Assembly: GCA_964402175.1 (NCBI GenBank)
Contig: CAYOBN010000022.1
Coordinates: forward strand, 3,299-67,298
Source: JAWKUK01 sp964402175
GTDB lineage: Bacteria > Planctomycetota > UBA1135 > GCA-002686595
Direction of reading: 5' to 3'
DNA length: 64,000 bases
A program made the translations under genes and the position numbers. Below, one piece after another: positions 53,946-61,340 of this stretch. Position 1 is the stretch's first letter; the number at the start of each line of letters is the position of its first letter. Under the pieces are notes generated by a model that was given only the letters and a program-made list of their open reading frames with translations, made no database searches and had not been told where the DNA came from.

Positions 53946-56510
53946 CTATTGGAACGTCACTGCGAAGCCGCTCGTGAAGTTCGAGGTCGGCACACCGGCC
54001 AGCGAGTCGCGGAACCAGGCCTGGAAGTACCAGGTCTGGCCGACTTGCGCGGCCACGTTGCCCGTCGGCTGCGGGAGCGCCAGTGCGTCGACCAGCAGCG
54101 TCAACGTCCCGCCCGGGCCGCTGTTCGCGAGCTGCGCGATGTAGCGGCCGATCGAACCACCGACACACAGGTTGCCCGCGCTACCGCCGGGATTCGGCAG
54201 GAACGCCTGCGTCGACGACGCGACGAAGTAGCCGTTTGCGTTGGGCGTCAGGTCCCGCGCCGTCAGCACGAGGTCGTTGTTCGCCAGCACGTTCGAGCCC
54301 GTCGCATCGATGTACCCCGGGAACCCGGAGGCGTTCGGCACGGCTTGGCAGTACGACTGTCCGATGCCGCCGCCGCACGTGACGTCGGTGACGGAGAAGT
54401 CGTCGATCGCCGCTTCGACGATCGAGCCCGAGCCCAGGTCGGAAGCGACAAAGCGCACGCGCACGGACGCGGTGGGGGGCACGAAGTCCGCGACACGGAA
54501 GGAAGCCTCGATCCAGCCGCCGCCCGTACCGGGGCCCGCCGGGCCCACGACCTCGAGGGTCGTCCACGTGGTACCGCCGTTGTTCGAGATCGAAACGTTG
54601 AAGGTGTCGGCGTTCGGCGACGCGCCTTGGTCGTTCGAGTACCAGCGCCAGTACGTGATCCTAGGATCGGTCAGTCCCGACAGATCGAGCACGGGCGTGA
54701 CGAGCGTCGTGAAGCCGCCGTCGACGTCGGCTGCGCCCACTGAGCCGCCCGGGTTGCCCTGGCCGGTCACCCAGCAGAACGTTCCGGTAGGCGTGTGGTC
54801 GTCCTCGGGCTGCGCGGCGGTCCCCACGGGGTTCACGCGCACCCACTGGCCGCTCGTCGCAGTGTCGCCCGGTTGTCCGCCGACCCAACCGGCCGCCGCT
54901 TCCATGTCGTCGTCCCGGGCCGTCGTGGCACCCGCTGCGACGAGGGTCTCGAACGGCGCGCCCGCGCCGCCGGTGGGCAGGGTGATGGTCGAGCCCGCAG
55001 GGGTGCCCGCGGCGAGGTACCAGCGCATGTTCGTCCCGCAGGTCGTCGCGGGGAACGTCGCGCTGTACTGACCGTTGCCGAGGGACTGCAGCGCCGTCGA
55101 GCTGAAGCCGGTGCCGTCATCGAACCACAGCGTCTCGCTGCCCGCGACGAGGTCGCCAGGGGCGCCCTCCGCGATCGTGACGGTCAGCGTCTCGCCGGCG
55201 GGCGACAGCAACGCCGGCGGGCCGCCGACGACTTGGATATCGAGCTGCGCGGTGTCCACCGTCAGCACGAAGAGGCCGCCCTCGATGTCGCTACCGATCA
55301 CCGTGCCGCTCGGGAAGTACGGGAAGCAGCTCCACATTCCGTTGAAGCTCGACCCCGTCAAGGACGACGTATCGAAGAAGCCGATCTCCGGCGGATTGTT
55401 CGGATTCGCCGCGATGTCGAACAGTCGCAGGCCGCTCGTGTAGTTCGCCTGGTAGAGGATCCCGTCCTTCGAGTACATGTTGTGCCCGATGGCCGACTCG
55501 CTGCCCTCGAACGCGCCCACGTAGCTGACGGCGCTGAGGTCGGCGACGTTGAAGACGTGGGTGCGTGTGCCGAACGAGCCGTCTTCGTCGAGCTCGTCAC
55601 CGAGGTAGAACCGAGTCCGGTCCTCAGAGAGCCATCCCTGGTGGCTGTACGCGCGCGACGGATAGGCGAGCTGCGCCAGCACTACGAGGTTCGACTTGTT
55701 CGTCACATCGATGACGGTGAAGCCGGTGTCCGTACTCCCGTTGTTGAAGCCGCTGCAGCAGAACGCGATCTGGCGGCCAGCGTAGGGGCCCGACGTGTAC
55801 GTGACGACTTGGACGTCGTGCACGTAACGATCGACCCACTGTCCGACGAAGGTCGGGTTGCTCGGGTTCGCCAGGCTGTAGATGCGCAGGCCGAGGTTGT
55901 TCCCGCCGCCGCAGCGGTACAGGAAGCCGCTGGTCTCATCGATCGCGACGTTGTGCGTCGAAGCAGAGCCGCCGGTCGTAATCGTTGCTTCGAGCGTGAC
56001 GACGCCGCTGTCGATGTTCGCCAGGTTGATCACCTGGATGCCGCTGCCCCCTTCGCTCACCACGTAACAGCGGTTCTGGTAGACCTTCGGGTCACGCCAC
56101 GTGCTGTTGGGACCGTCGATGTTGGCGATCCGCACCGGCAGATCCGGGTTCGTGACCTCGACGAAGACCGTGTCGTTCGTCGTGCACATGATGGCGTACT
56201 CGCGGCCCGACGGGGACACGTAGCCCCAGCAGTCGTTGCCGTTGAAGCCCGGGGAGCCGAGGTCCGCCAGCGTGAGCCACGAACGCAGCCGCACGGACTG
56301 CGACGCGAAGTTGCCCGCCGCTTGGGTCACGGTCCCGTTGCTGCCGCCGCCGGGTAGCAGCGCGCCCGCGGGGAGGCCGCGCTGGAAGCCGCTGCCGGGC
56401 ACGGGCGCGCGACGGTGGAGGATCTTCGGGTCGTCCTCGTGGGCTATGACCGCCGACGTGAGGGCAGTGGCGCAGGCGAGGCCCAGGAAGCTCGCAGGGA
56501 GACGTTGCAT
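53946..56510 (-). CDS. Choice-of-anchor B family secreted protein with shared C-terminal module (copy B)
   Basis: This 854-residue protein has a signal peptide (FLGLACATALTSAVIAHED). Residues of about 60-430 are LVIVD-type propeller repeats of the choice-of-anchor B family: NDCWGYVSPSGREYAIMCTT, ASTHNVAIDETSGFLYRCGG, AYSHQGWLSEDRTRFYLGDE and GHNMYSKDGILYQANYTSGL. Two beta-sandwich regions follow, one resembling a jelly-roll (TYWRWYSNDQGASPNADTFN). The last 135 residues are the module (SYCQAVPNASGFPGYID to YFQAWFRDSLAG). It is probably cell-surface; the protein partner is unknown. Confidence 0.88.
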   Translation of the reverse strand: MQRLPASFLGLACATALTSAVIAHEDDPKILHRRAPVPGSGFQRGLPAGALLPGGGSNGTVTQAAGNFASQSVRLRSWLTLADLGSPGFNGNDCWGYVSPSGREYAIMCTTNDTVFVEVTNPDLPVRIANIDGPNSTWRDPKVYQNRCYVVSEGGSGIQVINLANIDSGVVTLEATITTGGSASTHNVAIDETSGFLYRCGGGNNLGLRIYSLANPSNPTFVGQWVDRYVHDVQVVTYTSGPYAGRQIAFCCSGFNNGSTDTGFTVIDVTNKSNLVVLAQLAYPSRAYSHQGWLSEDRTRFYLGDELDEDGSFGTRTHVFNVADLSAVSYVGAFEGSESAIGHNMYSKDGILYQANYTSGLRLFDIAANPNNPPEIGFFDTSSLTGSSFNGMWSCFPYFPSGTVIGSDIEGGLFVLTVDTAQLDIQVVGGPPALLSPAGETLTVTIAEGAPGDLVAGSETLWFDDGTGFSSTALQSLGNGQYSATFPATTCGTNMRWYLAAGTPAGSTITLPTGGAGAPFETLVAAGATTARDDDMEAAAGWVGGQPGDTATSGQWVRVNPVGTAAQPEDDHTPTGTFCWVTGQGNPGGSVGAADVDGGFTTLVTPVLDLSGLTDPRITYWRWYSNDQGASPNADTFNVSISNNGGTTWTTLEVVGPAGPGTGGGWIEASFRVADFVPPTASVRVRFVASDLGSGSIVEAAIDDFSVTDVTCGGGIGQSYCQAVPNASGFPGYIDATGSNVLANNDLVLTARDLTPNANGYFVASSTQAFLPNPGGSAGNLCVGGSIGRYIAQLANSGPGGTLTLLVDALALPQPTGNVAAQVGQTWYFQAWFRDSLAGVPTSNFTSGFAVTFQ

Positions 56511-56563
56511 GCGGGATGTGGCGGCCCGGGCGGGGAGGAAGCGGTGCCCCGGCTCGCCCCTTG

Positions 56564-56590
56564 AGCCTACCGCGGGCCGCGGGATGTCAA
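56564..56590 (-). promoter_or_regulatory. Candidate promoter of the choice-of-anchor B gene
   Basis: On the minus strand a perfect TTGACA (56590-56585) is followed after 15 bases by TAGGCT (56569-56564). The -10 is weak and the spacing short, but the site lies 54 bases before the start at 56510. Confidence 0.45.
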
Positions 56591-56644
56591 ACGACCTCGG
56601 GGTCCGGTCTCATCTTCGCCCCACGCAAGGACCCCCGTACGAAC

Positions 56645-57970
56645 TCAGCGCGGCGGGCCGAGCCAGCGCGCATCGAGGGGCGCCCCTTCGAGCGCTCCCA
56701 GGAATGCGAGCAGGTCCGCTCGCTCGCCCTCCGAGAGCCCGAGCGGAACGAGCAGTCGCTCCTGGTGGTGGTTGCGCCCGCTCTGACCCTCGAGGGTGTC
56801 GTAGAAGTGCACCACCGCGGGGAGGTCGGCGAACTGGCCTTCGTGCATGAACGGCGCGCGGCCAGCGAGGTTCCGCAGGCTGGGCGTGCGGAACTCGCCC
56901 CACGTCTCGGAGCTCGTGCGAAGCTGTCTCACAGCGAGCGCGCGCTCGCCATCGCGGGCGTCGCTGAACGGGCCCTCGGCGTTGTAGGGGCTAGCTCTCA
57001 CCGCCGCCGCGCCGGCGTAGCGCCCGCTGTCGCGCGGCGGCTGTCCGTCGAGCGTCGGCAGGGAGTTGTTGTGGAACTCGCCGTCGCTGAAGTTCGGCCC
57101 GCTGTGACACAGCACACAGTTCGCGCGCCCGAAGAAGAGCGCCGCGCCGCGCTGCGCCGCGGGTGAGAGCTCCGCGACCAGGCGCCCATCGCGCTCGCGC
57201 AGCCCGCGCACGAAGCGATCGAAGGGGGCGTCTCCGCGCACGAGGCGGCGCTGGTAGGCCGCCAGCGCCTTGCCGAACTCGACGTACATGCGGTCGATCG
57301 CTGTGCGCTCGTCCGCGCTCAGTGCGGCCCAAGCGCGGACTTCGGGTGGGCTCGACTCTGCGCCTTCGGGGTCACCGGGCCGCGCAGGCCTAGCGCGCTC
57401 GGGAATGTCTGCCGAATCAAGTGCCGTGGGCAGCGGTCCAAAGAGCGCTGCGTGCGCGGCGCGGTAGTCCGGGTCCCGCAGGATGATCCGCACGACGCCA
57501 GCCCGTGTGACGTCCATCTCGCGCGGATCCTCGGGCGGATCGAGTGCTTGCATCCACAGCGAATCCGCGCGCCCGTCCCACGTCAGCCAGCGGTGGTACG
57601 CGGCGTTCCAGAGGGTCGGCGTATGCCGATTGCCCTGCGACAGCCCGAACGCGAGCTGGCGCCCATCGCTCAGTCCGTGTTCGACCTGGTGGCACGTCGC
57701 GCACGCGACGCTGCCATCGCGCGAGAACCGCGCGTCGTGGAACAGCGCCTGCCCGTAGCGCGCCGCCTGCGGATCGTCGGCCACCCGGTTCGTCGGATCC
57801 GGCGGCACAGGCGGCAGAGGCGACGCGCGCAGCAGCGCCGTTTCGAGCGCGGGGGTGAGCTCGATCGCGAGCTCAGGCAGCGGGCGCTCGGCCGCCGGCG
57901 GTCCGCCGCAGGCGCACACGAGCGCCAGCAGCGCCGCGAGCGCGCCGGGCCGAGCGCGTGTGCTCCTCAT
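56645..57970 (-). CDS. Di-heme cytochrome c peroxidase/MauG family lipoprotein
   Basis: This 441-residue exported protein has a lipoprotein-like signal (GALAALLALVCAC|GG). Two heme-binding motifs are present: CATCHQ in GSVACATCHQVEHGLSDG and CVLCH in FGRANCVLCHSGPNFSDGEF. RTPSLRNLAGRAPFMHEGQF is the family signature near the C-terminus. Members reduce hydrogen peroxide or oxidise protein substrates in the periplasm. It starts within the stop of the upstream gene (4-base overlap), so it is the third gene of the NHL-YtkA-peroxidase operon. Confidence 0.9.
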   Translation of the reverse strand: MRSTRARPGALAALLALVCACGGPPAAERPLPELAIELTPALETALLRASPLPPVPPDPTNRVADDPQAARYGQALFHDARFSRDGSVACATCHQVEHGLSDGRQLAFGLSQGNRHTPTLWNAAYHRWLTWDGRADSLWMQALDPPEDPREMDVTRAGVVRIILRDPDYRAAHAALFGPLPTALDSADIPERARPARPGDPEGAESSPPEVRAWAALSADERTAIDRMYVEFGKALAAYQRRLVRGDAPFDRFVRGLRERDGRLVAELSPAAQRGAALFFGRANCVLCHSGPNFSDGEFHNNSLPTLDGQPPRDSGRYAGAAAVRASPYNAEGPFSDARDGERALAVRQLRTSSETWGEFRTPSLRNLAGRAPFMHEGQFADLPAVVHFYDTLEGQSGRNHHQERLLVPLGLSEGERADLLAFLGALEGAPLDARWLGPPR

Positions 57971-58413
57971 CGCAGCACGAAGTCCATCTGGGCCCGCTCG
58001 GTCCGCGCCCCTTCGGTGACGTCCACGTGGAACTGCCACGCGCCGACCATGTGGAAGAGCAACCCGTCGGCCCGGTAGCGGCCCGGCGCGAGCTCGTGCA
58101 GCGCCACATCCCGCAGCATGCCGTGTTCGTGCTCTTCCATGCGCGCGTCGAGCGTCACGAGCGGCGGTGTGTACGGCGTCGTCCCATCGGCGCGGTAGAG
58201 CGCGAGCTCGACCGCGAAGTGTTCGTTCAGCGGCACCTCCGACGCGAGCGGTGTGACCTCCGCCACGAAGCGGCCCGCGTTCGACGTCGCGCGCAGCGCC
58301 GCGCCGCGTGTCTCCGGGGTGCTCACTCGGGGCTCGCTTTCGCGCGGCGCGCGCGAGCAGCCGCTGGCGAGCAGAGCGAAGCAGGAGAGAAGCAGGAAGA
58401 GCGGATATCGCAC
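57967..58413 (-). CDS. YtkA-like domain lipoprotein
   Basis: This 148-residue protein begins with a lipoprotein signal (LFLLLSCFALLASGC|SRA). The domain has VPLNEHFAVELALYRADGT, LDARMEEHEHGMLRDVALHE and DGLLFHMVGAWQFHVDVTEG, fitting the YtkA-like Ig-fold family often near redox and copper proteins. His/Met residues (MEEHEHGM, FHMVG) could bind metal (inference). The start is GTG 58413, 4 bases after the NHL gene. It overlaps the peroxidase start by 4 bases. Confidence 0.82.
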   Translation of the reverse strand: MRYPLFLLLSCFALLASGCSRAPRESEPRVSTPETRGAALRATSNAGRFVAEVTPLASEVPLNEHFAVELALYRADGTTPYTPPLVTLDARMEEHEHGMLRDVALHELAPGRYRADGLLFHMVGAWQFHVDVTEGARTERAQMDFVLR

Positions 58414-58417
58414 GGTT

Positions 58418-60400
58418 TCAGCGCCTCCGGCGCGGGTCGAGCGCTTCGATGTAGAGCCGTGAGCCGAAGCCGCGCAGGACCTCGTCGCCGCGCAGCAACA
58501 CCACGCGGTGGTTTCCGTGGTCGACGAGCAGCGTGCGCCCTTGTGTATCGAACCCGAGGTCCGCCGGCTCATGGAACCAGAGCGGCGCGAGCCCGCGCCC
58601 GGTCAGCCAAGCGCTGTCGCCGCTGGGCGCAGCGGCGGCCTGCGAGGCGAGCCCCGCGCCGCGTCCGAGCGCGCCGACCTCTCGCGCTGTGCCTGCGCCG
58701 ATCCATTCCACGACCCGCACGGTGTGGTGCGCGACGTCCGACGTGTACACACGCCCGTCCGGTGCAACGGCGACGTTGGCCGGGCGCGCTCCTGCGCCGA
58801 GCGAAATCCGCTGTACGGCGAAGTCGCCCTGTGCGATGCGGAACAGCGCTCCCGCGCCTGGATCGGCGACCCAGAGGTTCCCCGCCCCGTCGCGGGTGAC
58901 GTCGACCGGCGCGACGGCGCCGTCGGCGCTCGCGAGCAGCACGCGCTCGGGGGCGAGGTCTGCGCCGAGCTTCAGCACCCGCGCGTTGGCGGTGTCGACG
59001 AGCGCCGCGCCGCCATCTGCGAGGTGCTCGAGCTCACCCGGTTCGATCGGTCGCGCCGCCGGATCGAGCACTCCCGCGCCGAGCGCGCCGAGGTCGAGCG
59101 CCTCGACCCACGTCTCGCGCGCGTAGTCGTACTTCAGGGGCGCTGCTTCGTCGATGCGGAGCCGCACGCGCGCGACGCGCCGCAGCGCAGCATCGGCGAC
59201 GAGCAGCTCGCGCCGCGCCGCATCGAGCGCCAAGCCTGCAGGGCGCGTGAACATGCCGAGGCGCCGCCCGTGCCCGCCGATCAGCCCGATCTCCGCGGGC
59301 TCCTCGAGCCGCAGGTCGTAGAGCTTCACCGACCGCGACTCGGGCTCCGCGATCACGAGGAACTGGCCGTCGGCGTCGGCGACGCGCCCGAAGTGCGCCG
59401 CCGCTTGCCCGATGCCGACGCGCAGCGGGTCCTCCGGGGGCTCCTTGCCCGGCGCGCGCGCAAAGAGCTGCACGCGCCCGTCGAGCGGCTCGCTGACGGC
59501 GGCGTACGAGCCGTCCGGCGCGACCGCAACGTCGGTGGGGTAGTGCAGCGAGCCCTCGCCCTCACCCGGCCGGATCGCGTGCCGGCCGAACGCGTAGCGC
59601 AGCGTGTACGTCGCGGGGTCGGCCTCCGACGGGCCGAAGACCTGCACGCGGTGGTTGTCCGTGTCGGCGACGAAGACCAGAGCGCGCCACGTCGCGAGGC
59701 CTTGGGGCGACGCAAAGAGGCCAGGGAAGTACCCCCAATCGCCGAAACCCGTGCGCCAGCGCCCGTCGAGCCCGAAGAGCTCGACCCGGGCCGCGTCCGC
59801 GTCGAGCACCGCGAGGGCGCCCTCGGGCCACCCCGCCGACGGCGGCAGGAACCCGACGTCGACCGGCCGCACGAGCTCGCGCCCGGAGAGCACACGCGGG
59901 GCGCCCTCGCCGAGCGGCAGGAGCTGCACCCGCCGGTTGCCCGTGTCCGCGACGGCGACCCAGGTGCCCGCGGCGTCGACCGCGACGCCCTCTGGGGCCC
60001 AGACCTGCCCGGGGCCGCTGCCCGGTCCTGCGAGGGCTCGGGTCGGTCCACCGGGTATCGGCGCTGCGGTCACGTGGTGCAGCTCCGCGTCGCACCACAC
60101 CCAGCCGCCCGGGGGCAGCGCCGCGAGGCCGCTGGGGCGGGACGCCTCCGGCAGGCGGGCGAGCTCCAAAGGGGCGTGGTCGGGCCCGAAGGAGGCCACC
60201 GCGCCGTCCGCCGCGCAGAGGACGAAGAGCGCGCCTCCGGGGCCCGTCGCGACCTCCGTCGGCCGTGGCTGGCCTGCCAGCGTGGCCCGCGGGGCACCGA
60301 TATGGGTCGGTCCGTCGGCCGTGGGGCTCTCCTGGGGCGCTGGGCAGGGGCTGGCGAGCGGCCAGAGGGCGAGGGCGAGTGCGCTGAGGGTCGCGGTCAC
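58418..60400 (-). CDS. Secreted NHL-repeat propeller protein
   Basis: This 660-residue exported protein starts with a hydrophobic signal (LSALALALWPLASPCPAP). NHL repeats follow: APEGVAVDAAGTWVAVADTG with NRRVQLLP, ADTDNHRVQVFGPSE, HYPTDVAVAPDGSYAAVSEP, FTRPAGLALDAARRELLVAD, DVTRDGAGNLWVADPGAG and VDHGNHRVVLLRGDEV. It probably forms one or two propellers. GTG 60400 is chosen because it follows a putative promoter palindrome; a GTG at 60457 would place the start inside that palindrome. First gene of a three-gene operon. Confidence 0.82.
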   Translation of the reverse strand: MTATLSALALALWPLASPCPAPQESPTADGPTHIGAPRATLAGQPRPTEVATGPGGALFVLCAADGAVASFGPDHAPLELARLPEASRPSGLAALPPGGWVWCDAELHHVTAAPIPGGPTRALAGPGSGPGQVWAPEGVAVDAAGTWVAVADTGNRRVQLLPLGEGAPRVLSGRELVRPVDVGFLPPSAGWPEGALAVLDADAARVELFGLDGRWRTGFGDWGYFPGLFASPQGLATWRALVFVADTDNHRVQVFGPSEADPATYTLRYAFGRHAIRPGEGEGSLHYPTDVAVAPDGSYAAVSEPLDGRVQLFARAPGKEPPEDPLRVGIGQAAAHFGRVADADGQFLVIAEPESRSVKLYDLRLEEPAEIGLIGGHGRRLGMFTRPAGLALDAARRELLVADAALRRVARVRLRIDEAAPLKYDYARETWVEALDLGALGAGVLDPAARPIEPGELEHLADGGAALVDTANARVLKLGADLAPERVLLASADGAVAPVDVTRDGAGNLWVADPGAGALFRIAQGDFAVQRISLGAGARPANVAVAPDGRVYTSDVAHHTVRVVEWIGAGTAREVGALGRGAGLASQAAAAPSGDSAWLTGRGLAPLWFHEPADLGFDTQGRTLLVDHGNHRVVLLRGDEVLRGFGSRLYIEALDPRRRR

Positions 60401-60685
60401 CTGCGAGACTCTACAGCGCCCCCGGCTCTGGCGGAGCCTGTTACGCAGGCGTAACACGGGCTCCTCGGGTTCTCACGGAGCTGGCAGCGCCAGGGGCATC
60501 GGTGTCTACAGCTTGTGGCTCGCAATGCAAGGTAGCACTACAGGTGGTAGTCGATCGTCGGTTCGCGGGCGAGCATCCACCGCCTCCCCGGTTTGGCACA
60601 GGGCTTGCCTCTGCCTGCCGTGGTCGCCCTCACCTCCCCCCAAACGTGTCTGGACCCCCCCGCCGACCCGCACCTCACGGCGCAC
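60401..60685. other. Divergent control region between the NHL operon and the ECF sigma gene
   Basis: The 285 bases hold the palindrome at 60433-60464 and no clear gene. In-frame GTG 60620 or TTG 60593 could extend the sigma factor upstream, but the added residues are Pro/Leu-rich and unlike the family. Confidence 0.5.
60433..60464. promoter_or_regulatory. Divergent palindrome with GCGTAACA boxes
   Basis: The site reads GGAGCC-T-GTTACGC-AG-GCGTAAC-ACG-GGCTCC. It carries GCGTAACACGG on the plus strand (60449-60459) and CTGCGTAACAGG on the minus strand. The plus-strand 11-mer recurs at 61293-61303. The half-sites face the ECF gene and the NHL operon, suggesting a divergent ECF promoter or operator. 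Confidence 0.5.
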
Positions 60686-61285
60686 ATGCTGCGCTTCCGT
60701 GAGACCCGCGCGGCGGGGGACTTCGAGGCCCTCTACCGCGCGGCGCGCGGCAGCGTGCTGGCCTGGGTGTTGCAGGTGGCGGGCCGCGAGGCGCGCCAGC
60801 TCGACCCCTTCGACCTCGTCCAGGACACGTTCGTGAACATCTTCCGCTACGCCGACGGGTTCCGGGCCGACGATGACGCCAGCTTCCGCCGCTGGGCGCG
60901 CACGATCGCGGGCAACGTCGTGCGGCGGGCTCTGCGGACGCGCCGCGCCGGGGTGCCGACGCAGCGCCTCGATGTGACGGCCCACACCGAGCCGAGCGAC
61001 CCGCGGCCGGGGCCCGTCGACCGGCTCTCCCAGCGCGAGCGCGACGCGGAGCTGCAGCGGGCCTATGCGCTGCTGCTCGCGGTGCACGCGGCTGCTCTCG
61101 CGGAGCTCGCCCTCCGTGACCGTGCCGCGTTGCAGCTCATCGAGGTCGAGGGGCTCTCGTACCGAGACGCCGCGGCCCGCCTCGGCCTCGGCCTCTCGAA
61201 CACCAAGATGGTGGTGTTCCGGGCGCGCCAGCGCCTTGGGCAGCGCGTTGCGGCCGCCCTCGCGCCGCTCGCGGTCGCCGTGTGA
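60686..61285 (+). CDS. ECF-family RNA polymerase sigma factor
   Basis: This 199-residue factor has sigma region 2 (FRETRAAGDFEALYRAARGS, then DPFDLVQDTFVNIFR) and region 4 with a helix-turn-helix (LQLIEVEGLSYRDAAARLGL, then GLSNTKMVVFRARQRL). It directs RNA polymerase to a specific promoter class. No anti-sigma gene is adjacent. ATG 60686 is preferred; upstream in-frame GTG 60620 and TTG 60593 are possible. Boxes at 60449 and 61293 flank it. Confidence 0.88.
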   Translation: MLRFRETRAAGDFEALYRAARGSVLAWVLQVAGREARQLDPFDLVQDTFVNIFRYADGFRADDDASFRRWARTIAGNVVRRALRTRRAGVPTQRLDVTAHTEPSDPRPGPVDRLSQRERDAELQRAYALLLAVHAAALAELALRDRAALQLIEVEGLSYRDAAARLGLGLSNTKMVVFRARQRLGQRVAAALAPLAVAV

Positions 61286-61292
61286 AAGGCCT

Positions 61293-61303
61293 GCGTAACA
61301 CGG
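61293..61303 (+). promoter_or_regulatory. Second GCGTAACACGG box
   Basis: This 11-mer is identical to the plus-strand half-site at 60449-60459. It lies 8 bases after the sigma stop and 38 bases before the start of the next gene, a typical distance for a -35 element. No matching -10 was recognised. Confidence 0.5.
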
Positions 61304-61340
61304 CGCGCGGAGGGCCGTGTGGCGCGGCATCTTAGTGGGG

